22,724 bases of DNA from an uncultured Planctomycetaceae bacterium (lineage in GTDB: Bacteria; Planctomycetota; Planctomycetia; Pirellulales; UBA1268). A program made the translations under genes and the position numbers. Of this stretch, positions 6,481 to 14,201 are shown piece after piece (within the stretch, counting starts at the first letter, position 1; the number at the start of each line of letters is the position of its first letter). The stretch is from contig CAISKG010000270.1 of NCBI GenBank assembly GCA_903885855.1, forward strand, positions 1 to 22,724, written 5' to 3'. The notes under the pieces were generated by a model. It was not told where the DNA came from and searched no databases. It was given only the letters and a program-made list of their open reading frames with translations.

Positions 6481-7837
6481 CGCCGCGGCGGCAGACCCAT
6501 TCGAGGAGCCCCGCCTGGAGCACGCCCGCCAGGCAGGAGGCCGCGGCCACGCCCCAGAACACCCCCCACACCCCCTGCCCGCGCCCCAGCGGGCCGAGCG
6601 CGGGCGTCGGCTCGCCGAGCGCGAGCCACCAGCAGGCGGGCACCATCAGGAGGGCGTAGGAGCCGACGTGGATCGCCGTCGGCGCCCAGACAATCTCCCG
6701 GGCCCGCAGCGCCATCGACGCCACCCCCTGCAGCCCGTCGAAGACCGTCACCAGCGCCGCCGCACCGAGGAGCGACGCCAGCAGCGGCGCCAGCCGCGCC
6801 CCCTCGCCGGCGAACTCGGCGGCCAGGCCCGCCGCGGCGAGCCGCCCCCGGAAGGCCCACACCACCGCCGCCATCGCCACCCCGATCGCCACCGCGGCCG
6901 AAAGCCCCAGCCGCGCCGCGTCGGCCACGCCGCCCCGGTCGCCGCGCCCGAAGCGCTCCGCCACGCGCACGCTCGTGGCGCTCCCCAGGCCGACGTACAC
7001 CATGAACACCGCCCCCATCAGCTGCACCGCCAGCCCCCACACCGCGCCGGCATCGAGCCCGGAGAGGGTGGCGACGGCGTGGGTGAGGTTGAAGCTTCCC
7101 CACTCGGCGACGTTGGCAAGCCCCGCCCCCAGCCCGACGCCGTTCTGGCGGGCGAACTCCCCGGCCAGCGGCGTGCCCCCCCACACCAGCACCGGCGTGG
7201 TCCTGACCACCACCGCCAGCGCCGCCACCGCCATCGCCCAGCGCGACAGCGTCGTCGCCGCCGCCACGCCGGCGGCGCCGTGCGCCGGCACGAGCGCCAG
7301 GTCGAGGACGAGGTTCAGCCCCACGGCCGCCACGCCGATCGCCGTCACCACCGCCGGCCGGCGCAGTGCCTCGAGGTAGTAGGCACAGGCGTTGAACAGC
7401 ATGTGCGCCGGCAGCCCCCAGGCGAGGATCACCGTGCAGCGGGCGGTGGCGGCGGTGAAGCGCTCGTCGAAGCCCAGCGCCCCCACCAGCGGCGCGGCCA
7501 CGGCCCCCGAAACGACCGCCGCGACGACGCCGTAGACGATCGCGACCGCCAGCCCGCGCCGGCAGACGCGCCCCGTCTCCAGCTCCCGGCCGGCGCCGGC
7601 CAGCTCGGCCGTCAGCACCTGCACCCCCATCAGGAGCCCGAGCCCGAATCCCATCGCCACCCCGATCGGCAGGAAGGCGTTGAGGATGTGGGGCAGCTGC
7701 CCCGGCGAATGGCGCGCGAGGACCACCGCGTCGGTGAGCCCCATGAGCATGAACGTCAGGCGCGACGCCGCCACCGGCAGCGCGAGGCGCAGGAGGTCGA
7801 CGACGTCGCGGCGGTCGAGGAAGGAGGGGGGCGGCAT
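6422..7837 (-). CDS. MATE-family multidrug/Na+ antiporter (NorM/DinF-like)
   Basis: A 471-residue polytopic inner-membrane protein with about 12 hydrophobic helices in two homologous halves, as in MATE antiporters. The first half starts with R-L-A-L-P-V-A-A-S-R-L-T-F-M-L-M-G-L-T-D-A-V-V (about 17-39), the typical MATE first helix with L-P near its start and a D after M-G. The second half repeats the pattern (G-L-A-N-V-A-E-W-G-S-F-N-L and onward). Family members export cationic drugs or metabolites using Na+ or H+. The ATG at 7837 is preferred; an upstream in-frame start at 7957 would add 40 low-complexity residues and run into the PQQ gene. It follows the PQQ gene by 52 bp on the same strand. 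Its 3' end overlaps the TPR gene on the other strand. The transported substrate is unknown. Confidence 0.85.
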   Translation of the reverse strand: MPPPSFLDRRDVVDLLRLALPVAASRLTFMLMGLTDAVVLARHSPGQLPHILNAFLPIGVAMGFGLGLLMGVQVLTAELAGAGRELETGRVCRRGLAVAIVYGVVAAVVSGAVAAPLVGALGFDERFTAATARCTVILAWGLPAHMLFNACAYYLEALRRPAVVTAIGVAAVGLNLVLDLALVPAHGAAGVAAATTLSRWAMAVAALAVVVRTTPVLVWGGTPLAGEFARQNGVGLGAGLANVAEWGSFNLTHAVATLSGLDAGAVWGLAVQLMGAVFMVYVGLGSATSVRVAERFGRGDRGGVADAARLGLSAAVAIGVAMAAVVWAFRGRLAAAGLAAEFAGEGARLAPLLASLLGAAALVTVFDGLQGVASMALRAREIVWAPTAIHVGSYALLMVPACWWLALGEPTPALGPLGRGQGVWGVFWGVAAASCLAGVLQAGLLEWVCRRGVTPRASSRADGSGAGRSSP

Positions 7838-7889
7838 GGCGCTGCGTGCCGCCGGGCCGCCGTGCGGGGCGGAACGGGGGCGACCGGTC

Positions 7890-9107
7890 CTACTTCCCGG
7901 CGGGGGCGGGGCGACCGATCTTGTGGAGCTTGGTGTTGCTGCGCACGTAGAGCGCACCGGAGGCGGCCGCCGGGCTGCAGAGGATCTCGTCGCCGAGGTC
8001 GAGCGTGGCGACCACGCTCCCTTCCTTGTCGCCGAGTTCCACCACCTGCACGAGCCCCGCCTCGTTCACCGCCCACAGGTGCCGGCCGTCGGTGAGCGGC
8101 GTGCCGCTGAAGGGGCCCTGGAGGCGCAGCTGCCAGCGCCGCTTGCCGGTGGCGCGGTCGCCGGCGGTGAGCACGCCGGCGCCGTTGATGCAGTAGACGG
8201 CGTCGGCCCCCACCACGCAGCTGGCGGTCGAGGGGGCGAGGGTGTTCTCGCGCCACACCTGCGTCGGCTGCTTCGTCGGATCGGCGGGGTCGAGCCGCAG
8301 CGCCGTGACGCCGTTGCTCGGCACGTAGAGCACCCCGTCGGCCAGCGCGCTCGACGACACCGTGTCGGCCCCCTCGGCGTAGCTCCAGAGCGTCGCACCG
8401 TCGGAGACGCGGACGGCGTCGACGCCGGTCTTCGACTGCAGCGCCACGATCCCCGGCGCGAGGATCACCGGCGAGGTCCAGTTCGCCCCCTTGGGCCGGT
8501 CGAGCTTCCAGCGGTTCGCGCCGGTGGCGGCGTCGACCCCCAGGGTGTACGACTCGCTGTCGTTTTCCACCGGGACGATCACCGTGTCGCCCGAGACCAG
8601 GAGCGAGCTGGCCATCCCCAGGCTGTTGCTGACGTTGGGGTAGTCGAAGCCGATCCCGCGCAGCCACTGCAGGTTGCCCTCGAGATCGAAGCACACCAGA
8701 TCGTTGGAGGAGAAGATGGCGTAGACCCGCGTGCCGTCGCTGCAGGGCGTCGGCCCGGCGACGCTCGTCTTGGAGTGGCACATCGTCCGTCCGGTGGCCC
8801 ACACCTGCCGGTCCCAGAGGATGCGGCCGTCGGCGGCCGAGAGGCAGACCAGGTGGAGCCGGTCCTGCGTCGGGCCGTCGCTGGTGGTGACGAAGGCGCG
8901 GTCGCCGACGACGAGCACCCCGGAGAGCCCACGGCCGGGCAGATCGGCCGACCAGCGGATGTCGGCCACGGAGAGTTCGACCGGGAGCGAGTCCTCCTTC
9001 ACGCGGCTGGCGCCCCCCGGGCCGCGGAACTCGAGCCAGTCGTCGGCCTCGAGCGGCGCCGCGGCGAGGAGGACGGCGGCGACGAGCAGCGCGACAGGGC
9101 GATCCAT
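7890..9107 (-). CDS. Exported PQQ-like beta-propeller repeat protein
   Basis: A 405-residue protein with a signal peptide (core about 5-18, cleavage near residue 21). The mature protein starts D-D-W-L-E-F-R-G-P-G-G, the opening common to the planctomycete 'PQQ-binding-like beta-propeller' family. It then has repeated blades with the pattern L-x-C-L-S-A-A-D-G-R-I-L-W (about 86-98), C-F-D-L-E-G-N-L-Q-W, G-V-D-A-A-T-G-A-N-R-W-K and A-G-D-R-A-T-G-K-R-R-W. Each blade has the D-x-x-T/D-G-x-x-x-W signature seen in BamB and quinoprotein dehydrogenases. There is no dehydrogenase-specific vicinal disulfide or other sign of bound quinone, so it is more likely a scaffold or assembly protein than an enzyme. 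A GGAGAAG Shine-Dalgarno (9112-9118) supports the ATG at 9107. It lies 58 bp after the HEAT gene and is probably co-transcribed with it. Confidence 0.85.
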   Translation of the reverse strand: MDRPVALLVAAVLLAAAPLEADDWLEFRGPGGASRVKEDSLPVELSVADIRWSADLPGRGLSGVLVVGDRAFVTTSDGPTQDRLHLVCLSAADGRILWDRQVWATGRTMCHSKTSVAGPTPCSDGTRVYAIFSSNDLVCFDLEGNLQWLRGIGFDYPNVSNSLGMASSLLVSGDTVIVPVENDSESYTLGVDAATGANRWKLDRPKGANWTSPVILAPGIVALQSKTGVDAVRVSDGATLWSYAEGADTVSSSALADGVLYVPSNGVTALRLDPADPTKQPTQVWRENTLAPSTASCVVGADAVYCINGAGVLTAGDRATGKRRWQLRLQGPFSGTPLTDGRHLWAVNEAGLVQVVELGDKEGSVVATLDLGDEILCSPAAASGALYVRSNTKLHKIGRPAPAGK

Positions 9108-9111
9108 GAAT

Positions 9112-9118
9112 CTTCTCC
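9112..9118 (-). promoter_or_regulatory. Shine-Dalgarno of the PQQ-propeller gene
   Basis: GGAGAAG on the minus strand, 4 nt before the ATG at 9107. It is one of the few good ribosome binding sites in this window and fixes the start of the PQQ gene. Confidence 0.6.
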
Positions 9119-9165
9119 GGGCTGGGGACGGACGTGCGCGGGACCGGTCGGGGGCTCGGCGGGGT

Positions 9166-10347
9166 TCAGCGTGCGGGCTCCGCGGCGCCGGCCGGGTGGA
9201 TCGCCGTGCCCACCTCGTCGCAGACGCGCAGCTGGAACTCCCACTCCGTCGTCCACGGCCGGCGCTGCTCGTCCTGGCAGAGCTTGACGAGGATGGTGTT
9301 GGGGCCCTGGCGCAGCGTGACGGGCAAGCGGTACTGGTCGATCTCCATGCCGCGGTGGTATTCCTCGCGCTCGAAGACGGGGGCGCCGTTGAGCCAGATC
9401 TTCCAGGCGTTCTTGCAGCCGAGGCGGAGCTCGGCGGGCCGCGCCTCCGCCGCGTCGAACTCGGTGACCGCGTACGCCACCACCCCCTTGAGGCCCTCTT
9501 TGGGCTCCCCCTCGGCGGGCTTGGCCTCGCCCTCCGGCGGGACGGGCGGCGGGTAGACGAGATTGACGTTCACCACGCCGTACTCGTCGGCGCTCTCCAC
9601 CGGCTGCCACGAGACCTTGCCCTCCTTGCCGTCGAGCGTCGCGGCCGGGTCGATGCCCCGCTCCGGGGGATAGACCGCGGCGAACCCCTTCCCGCCGGTG
9701 TTGTCGAAGGGCCCGATGACCTGCCATCCGCGGAGGAAGCCGAAGTGGCGCGTGACGTCGACCGTGCCCCCGAGGCCGCGGATCGTGGCGGCGAGGGACT
9801 GGATCTGCTCGACGTTCCGCGAGGCGTCGAAGGCCCGGCGGTAGGCGGCGAGCGCCTCGTCGGTCTTGCCGGCGGCCTGCATCGCCTCGGCGGCGGCGAC
9901 GACCTTCGCCACCGCGTCGCGGCGCAGCTCGACGCTCGGATCCTCGACCATCCCCTCCAGGAGCGCCTCGGCCCGCGCCGGATCGGCCCCCTTGACGAGG
10001 TCGAAGGCCAGCCGCCGGGCACGCGGATCGTGCTCCGTCTCGCCGAGGAAGCGCACGAGCGCCTCCAGCGGCAGCCGGCCGCCGTGCCGCGCCACGACGG
10101 CGTCGACCGCCGCCCGCAGCCAGTTGGCCGCCAGGGGATTGGCGCCGTCCATGCCGGCGAGGATCTCCGGCAGGGCGTCGGCGTCGGCCGTGGCCAGCAC
10201 CTGCCAGGCCCGCGCCGCCGCGGCGTTGCCCTTCCCCTCGTGATCGACCGCCAGGATCGCCGGCAGCGCCTCGGCCACAGGCGCCGCCGAGAGGCGCGTG
10301 ACGAGGATCAGCAGGGCCGCGCAGGCGGCGGCGGACGGACGGATCAT
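9166..10347 (-). CDS. Exported HEAT-like repeat protein with C-terminal jelly-roll-like domain
   Basis: A 393-residue protein with a signal peptide (core about 6-20, A-A-P near 21-23). Residues about 24-195 are helical with HEAT-like pairs, for example A-L-L-E-G-M-V-E-D-P-S-V-E-L-R-R-D-A-V near 128-146. At about 200 it changes to a beta-rich region with W208-Q-V-I-G-P-F-D-N. A Pro/Glu-rich insert follows (about 265-287), and then L-G-C-K-N-A-W-K-I-W-L-N-G-A-P-V-F (about 309-325) and G-P-N-T-I-L-V-K-L (348-356). The W-x-x-I-G-P-F opening with a later A-W-K-I-W-L-N-G is the pattern of galactose-binding-like/PA14-like modules of planctomycete proteins that are thought to bind sugars. No catalytic residues are visible. 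It lies 33 bp after the isomerase gene. A carbohydrate-related periplasmic role is inference. Confidence 0.75.
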   Translation of the reverse strand: MIRPSAAACAALLILVTRLSAAPVAEALPAILAVDHEGKGNAAAARAWQVLATADADALPEILAGMDGANPLAANWLRAAVDAVVARHGGRLPLEALVRFLGETEHDPRARRLAFDLVKGADPARAEALLEGMVEDPSVELRRDAVAKVVAAAEAMQAAGKTDEALAAYRRAFDASRNVEQIQSLAATIRGLGGTVDVTRHFGFLRGWQVIGPFDNTGGKGFAAVYPPERGIDPAATLDGKEGKVSWQPVESADEYGVVNVNLVYPPPVPPEGEAKPAEGEPKEGLKGVVAYAVTEFDAAEARPAELRLGCKNAWKIWLNGAPVFEREEYHRGMEIDQYRLPVTLRQGPNTILVKLCQDEQRRPWTTEWEFQLRVCDEVGTAIHPAGAAEPAR

Positions 10348-10380
10348 GGAAGGGCTCCGCGGGGAGGGAACGGGGCGCGA

Positions 10381-11214
10381 TCAGACCTTCGCCATGGCGT
10401 CCTTGGCCACGGCGTAGCACTGGCGGATGTCGTCGAGGGGGTTCTGCGGATTCTCCTCGTATTCCAGCGACAGCGCGCCGTCCTTGGGGAAGCCGGTCTG
10501 CACCAGCGCCGCCATCACCGCCGGGACGTCGAGGTGGCCCTTGCCCAGGATCACCCCCTTGGTGACGTCCTGCTGGTCCTGGAAGTCCTTGAGGTGGATG
10601 CCGTAGAGCCGGCCCTTGAGGAGCCGGATCACCTCCACGGGCTTCTCGGCCGAGCGGATGTAGTGGCCCAGATCGGCACAGGCGCCGATCCGCGGATCGT
10701 GCCCCTCGATCGCGCGCAGCACGTCGACCACCTTGTTGTAGCGGTGCTTGGGGCCGTGGTTGTGGATCGCGATCCTGATGTCGAATTCCTTGACGAGCTC
10801 GTCGAGGCTCGCGAAGGCCTCGGGCGCGGGGTCGGCCGAGATGGTGGGGATTCCGGCCGCCTTGGCGAACTCGAACACCTTCCGGTTGGCGGCGGCGTCG
10901 CCGCCGAAGCCGTTGACCCCGTGGGCGCTGATCGTGAGCCCGAGGTCGGCGACCTTCTTCTTCATGGCGGCGATCGCCGCGGCGTCGGAGTTGACCGGGA
11001 ACATGTCGCCGTAGAACTCGACGAAGCGGAAACCGATGTCGCGGGCGTGCTTCATCGCCTCCTCCGCCTTGTAGCCGCGGAGCGAGTAGAGCTGGATGCC
11101 GAGGTTCAAGTCGGCGGCGGCGGCCTCGCGGGCGATCGCGGCCAGGGGGGAGGCGGCGGCGGAGACCGCGGCGGCCGAGAGCAGACGGCGGCGGGAGAGG
11201 GCGGGCGTGGGCAT
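10381..11214 (-). CDS. Tat-exported sugar phosphate isomerase/epimerase-like TIM barrel
   Basis: A 277-residue protein of the xylose isomerase-like TIM barrel / sugar phosphate isomerase-epimerase family, which interconverts sugars or inositols with a divalent metal. A twin-arginine signal starts it: S-R-R-R-L-L at 7-12 followed by an alanine-rich hydrophobic stretch to about 29, so it should be folded in the cytoplasm and exported. The barrel carries the expected metal-site residues: E66 in V-E-F-Y-G-D, H151-N-H153-G, D181 and H184 in C-A-D-L-G-H, H207-L-K-D210, and E251 in S-L-E-Y-E. The start at 11214 has an AAGGA Shine-Dalgarno 6 nt upstream and gives a complete Tat signal. It is the first gene of a run with the HEAT and PQQ genes (gaps of 33 and 58 bp). 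The substrate is unknown. Confidence 0.87.
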   Translation of the reverse strand: MPTPALSRRRLLSAAAVSAAASPLAAIAREAAAADLNLGIQLYSLRGYKAEEAMKHARDIGFRFVEFYGDMFPVNSDAAAIAAMKKKVADLGLTISAHGVNGFGGDAAANRKVFEFAKAAGIPTISADPAPEAFASLDELVKEFDIRIAIHNHGPKHRYNKVVDVLRAIEGHDPRIGACADLGHYIRSAEKPVEVIRLLKGRLYGIHLKDFQDQQDVTKGVILGKGHLDVPAVMAALVQTGFPKDGALSLEYEENPQNPLDDIRQCYAVAKDAMAKV

Positions 11215-11220
11215 GCCGGA

Positions 11221-11225
11221 TCCTT
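11221..11225 (-). promoter_or_regulatory. Shine-Dalgarno of the Tat-exported isomerase gene
   Basis: AAGGA on the minus strand, 6 nt before the ATG at 11214. It selects this start over longer in-frame readings into the upstream HAD gene. Confidence 0.6.
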
Positions 11226-11299
11226 CGTGTGGGAGGGCCGAACGGCGCGGGGCGCGACGCCCGGACGGGGCGGGGCACGGCCGGCCCCGGCGCGCAGGG

Positions 11300-11308
11300 A
11301 ATATAGCA
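11300..11308 (-). promoter_or_regulatory. Candidate extended -10 promoter for the isomerase-HEAT-PQQ-MATE run
   Basis: On the minus strand, TGC-TATATT matches the extended -10 pattern (5 of 6 in the hexamer) in the 121-bp gap between the HAD stop and the isomerase start. No -35 is present at the right spacing. Predicted leader about 80 nt. It has the same TGn-hexamer architecture as the site at 1256-1264. Confidence 0.4.
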
Positions 11309-11335
11309 GCCCGCCGCCGCCGCCGCCCCGCCCCC

Positions 11336-12037
11336 TCACCCCACCGCGAGGCTGCGCCAGCCGGCCGCGGTCGCGGCGGCCACGTCGAGGAGGGGATCGT
11401 CGCCGACGAGGAGCAGCTCGTCGGGGCCGCGTCCGAGGCGGCGCTCGATGGCCCGGAAGAACTGCGGCGCGGGCTTGCGCCACCCCACGTCGGACGACGT
11501 GAACACCCATCCCGCGAGTGACAGGGGCTCCAGGCACGCCGCCAGGGGAACGAGCCGCTCGTCGAAGTTGCTCGCCAGCGCCACCCCGCAGCCGGCGTCG
11601 AGCGCCGCGCGGACCAGCCGCGTGCCGGCGTCGAGCGGCCGCCACGACTCGGGGACCGCGAAATGGTCCCACAGGTCGAGGAAGATCCGCTCGCGCCGCT
11701 CCGCGGGGGCCGCGTCGAAGACGTCGTGCACGATCCCGCGCCAGCGGTCGCGCTCGCGCGTGCGGCTGGTGGCGAAGGGGGGCGTGGCGGCCGCGTCGAT
11801 CTCCTCCTGCCGGCGCCAGGCGGCGGCGAAGCGCCGCCGCAGGTCGTCGGGGAAGGCCTCGACACCGTGCCGGGCCGCCGCCCGGGCGTAGGCCACCGCC
11901 ACGCTCGGCGCGGGCTCCACGAGCGTGCCCACGACGTCGAACACGACGTGGCTCACGCCGGGCGGGGGGAAGGCCGCCGTGGAAAGGTCGTCCGTGGAGC
12001 GCGGCGGGGCGATGGGCACAGGGAGGCGATCCGGCAT
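11336..12037 (-). CDS. HAD-superfamily hydrolase with altered motif I
   Basis: A 233-residue cytoplasmic HAD-IA-like protein. Motif I is V-F-D34-V-V-G-T-L: the nucleophile D34 is present, but the second aspartate of D-x-D, normally the general acid, is V36. Motif II is A-S156-N-F-D, motif III is K188 in W-R-K-P-A-P, and motif IV is G212-D-D-P-L-L-D218. An all-helical cap lies between about 45 and 130. HAD proteins with G-T but without the second Asp (the HDHD3-like D-x-x-G-T-L type) are known as a subgroup, so this need not be a broken gene, but phosphatase activity is less certain. It starts 64 bp after the rseP stop on the same strand and may be the third gene of a dxr-rseP-HAD unit. The start at 12037 is chosen because the longer reading runs back into rseP. 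Confidence 0.8.
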   Translation of the reverse strand: MPDRLPVPIAPPRSTDDLSTAAFPPPGVSHVVFDVVGTLVEPAPSVAVAYARAAARHGVEAFPDDLRRRFAAAWRRQEEIDAAATPPFATSRTRERDRWRGIVHDVFDAAPAERRERIFLDLWDHFAVPESWRPLDAGTRLVRAALDAGCGVALASNFDERLVPLAACLEPLSLAGWVFTSSDVGWRKPAPQFFRAIERRLGRGPDELLLVGDDPLLDVAAATAAGWRSLAVG

Positions 12038-12101
12038 GATGGACACCGCTGCGCGGGCACTCGGGCCGCGGCCGTCGCCGCGCGGGAGTGCCGCGACGGC
12101 G

Positions 12102-14201
12102 TCACTTCGCCGGGGCCAGCCGTGACACCAGCCCCAGATCGAGCCCGAACACCCACACCATGAGGGAGAGGATGAGGAGCAGGCCCACGTACGACAGGGC
12201 GATGACCACCCGTTCGCTCGGCGGTTTGCCCGTGACCAGCTCCCAGGCAAGGAAAACCATATGCCCGCCGTCCAGGACGGGGATGGGGAGGAAATTCACC
12301 ACCGCCAGATTCGCACTGAGCATGGTGAGGAACAGCAGCAGGGGGGCGAACCCCGCCTCGGCGTATTTCCCCGCCTGCTGGGCGATCGACACCGGCCCCC
12401 CCAGGAGGCGGGCGCTGATCTGCCCGCCCCAGAGCTTCTGGAGGAAGCGGTAGACCATCGAGAGATCCTCGAGCGCCCGGGAGAATCCGCGGCGCAGCGC
12501 CGCCCCGACCGACCCGGCGCGCGTCGCGCGCGTCACCTGATCCAGCGGCACTCCGCGCAGCACGCGCCACCCCCCCGCCAGGGGCTCGGGCGACACGTCC
12601 ACCTCACGCGCTCCCGTGGGGCCGTCGATGGCGAGGGCGACCTTCGTGCCCTCCGGCTGCATCTGGAGGATCGTCATCGCCACCGCCCAGTTGGCGTCGG
12701 TGTCGGAGATGTCGAGCCAGTCGTCGTCCGCCGGCGTCTCGCCCGGCACGACGAATCGCAGCCGCGTGATCCGCTCGCCGGCCGCGATGCCGGCCGCGGC
12801 GGCCGGCGATCCGGGGGTGACGTCGGTGATCACCGCCCCCAGGGGCAGCGCGATCCCCAGTGACGACACCGCCAGGGGCGTGCCGCGGAGCGGCGAATCG
12901 TCGATCCAGGTCACCGCCCGGGGCACGACCTCGAGCGTGGTCTCGGTCCCCGCACGTTCGACGACCACCGCCACGGGTTGCCCGACCCGGTCGCGGAGCC
13001 GGTCGTCGAGGAGCAGGGGATCGCCGACGGCGGCGCCGTCGACGCGCACCAGCCGGTCGCCCACCTGGAAGCCGGCCGCCTCCGCGGGCGACCCCGCCTG
13101 CACCGCCTTGACGCCCTCCATCGTCGTCACGATGCCGAGGCCCAGTCGCGGCTGCGGCGGCAGCGTCACCTCGAGCCGCCGCGCCTCGGCCTTCGTCTCC
13201 GCCCGGCGCACCGCCAGCCGCACCGGCCGGTCGGCCCGCGCGGCGAGCAGCTCCGCCAGATGCGCGAACGACGCCACCGCCTCCCCGTCGACCGCCTCGA
13301 TGACGTCGCCCGGCTCGAGCGGCGGATCGGCCACCGCGGCGCTGCCCACCGGCCGCCGTTCGGGCGCCGTCGCCACGCGCAGCGATACCGGGCCCGAGAT
13401 GCCCACCGTCGGCACGCCGATGTCGGTGTCGGGCTCGAGCGTGACGGTGCGCTCGCCGCCGCCGACGTCGTCGGGGCGGCGCACGGTGACGGCGATGCCG
13501 CCGGCGAGATCGCCGAGCGAGATCCCCTTCTGCAGCTCCTCGAAGGTGGTCACCGGCCGGCCGCCGATGGCGACGATGTCGTCGCCGGTGCGCAGGCCGG
13601 CGCGCCATGCGGCGCCGCCGGGCCGCACCGCGGAGGTGCCGGCGGGCACCTCCTCCACGCCCAGCCCGTAGGCCAGCGCCGCCATGAGGACGGCGAAGAT
13701 CACGTTCATCACCACGCCGGCGGAGATGATCGCCATCCGCTCGGGCACCGTCTGGGCCGGGTAGCTGCGCGGATCCCAGGGGGCGTGGGGGTCGGAGGTG
13801 GGCTCGGCGGGGAGGTCGCCCGAGGCGCGGGCACGCTGGTTCTCGGCGGCGGCCGCGGAGGGGTTGTCGTCCTGGCCGAGCATCTTCACGTAGCCCCCCA
13901 GGGGCAGCGCGCCGATGCCGTACTCCGTCTCGCCCCAGGTGAACTTGCAGAGCTTCAGGCCGCCGACGTCGAAGCCCAGGTAGAACTTCTCGCACTTCAC
14001 GCCGCAGGCCTTGGCGACCAGGAAGTGGCCCAGCTCGTGGACGAAGATCACGAACCCCAGGCCGAACACCACCTGGATGAAGGCCAGGGGATGGGCGGCG
14101 ATCCACTGCACGAGCGCCGCCCCCGGCAGCGCGGCGAGCGCCGACCCTGCGTGCGGATGCGCTTCCACGGCCCACGCGATCGCGGTCACGATCTCGACCA
14201 C
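12102..14201 (-). CDS. rseP: RseP site-2 zinc metalloprotease with four PDZ-like domains
   Basis: A 699-residue inner-membrane protease for regulated intramembrane proteolysis, for example cleavage of anti-sigma factors. Helix 1 carries the zinc motif H55-E-L-G-H59. G-G-Y-V-K-M-L-G follows at 102-109, R-M-x-x-x-S-A-G-x-x-M-N at 155-166, and the third ligand motif N-F-L-P-I-P-V-L-D644-G-G near the C-terminus. Between the catalytic halves are four PDZ-like segments at about 183-255, 285-350, 352-430 and 446-537, each with the (A/S)-x-x-A-G-(L/F/I)-x-x-G-D/E-x-(I/L) core in full or in part. E. coli RseP has two PDZ domains and about 450 residues. The start is GTG at 14201, supported by a strong GGGAGGAGG 7 nt upstream inside dxr. 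The gene overlaps dxr by 16 bp. The dxr-rseP neighbourhood is widespread in bacteria. Confidence 0.93.
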   Translation of the reverse strand: MVEIVTAIAWAVEAHPHAGSALAALPGAALVQWIAAHPLAFIQVVFGLGFVIFVHELGHFLVAKACGVKCEKFYLGFDVGGLKLCKFTWGETEYGIGALPLGGYVKMLGQDDNPSAAAAENQRARASGDLPAEPTSDPHAPWDPRSYPAQTVPERMAIISAGVVMNVIFAVLMAALAYGLGVEEVPAGTSAVRPGGAAWRAGLRTGDDIVAIGGRPVTTFEELQKGISLGDLAGGIAVTVRRPDDVGGGERTVTLEPDTDIGVPTVGISGPVSLRVATAPERRPVGSAAVADPPLEPGDVIEAVDGEAVASFAHLAELLAARADRPVRLAVRRAETKAEARRLEVTLPPQPRLGLGIVTTMEGVKAVQAGSPAEAAGFQVGDRLVRVDGAAVGDPLLLDDRLRDRVGQPVAVVVERAGTETTLEVVPRAVTWIDDSPLRGTPLAVSSLGIALPLGAVITDVTPGSPAAAAGIAAGERITRLRFVVPGETPADDDWLDISDTDANWAVAMTILQMQPEGTKVALAIDGPTGAREVDVSPEPLAGGWRVLRGVPLDQVTRATRAGSVGAALRRGFSRALEDLSMVYRFLQKLWGGQISARLLGGPVSIAQQAGKYAEAGFAPLLLFLTMLSANLAVVNFLPIPVLDGGHMVFLAWELVTGKPPSERVVIALSYVGLLLILSLMVWVFGLDLGLVSRLAPAK

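Noticed and set aside
7838..7957. Longer N-terminus for the MATE transporter
   Set aside because: The 40 extra residues are Pro/Ser/Arg-rich, overlap the PQQ gene and are not expected before the first MATE helix.
8731..11502. A 923-codon plus-strand frame opposite the PQQ, HEAT and isomerase genes
   Set aside because: An antisense shadow with no domain; the minus-strand frames have signal peptides and recognisable motifs.
6422..12037. Defence island, phage or secondary-metabolite cluster in the minus-strand run
   Set aside because: The genes are transporter, propeller, HEAT, isomerase and HAD types with no nucleases, transposases, integrases or synthase domains.
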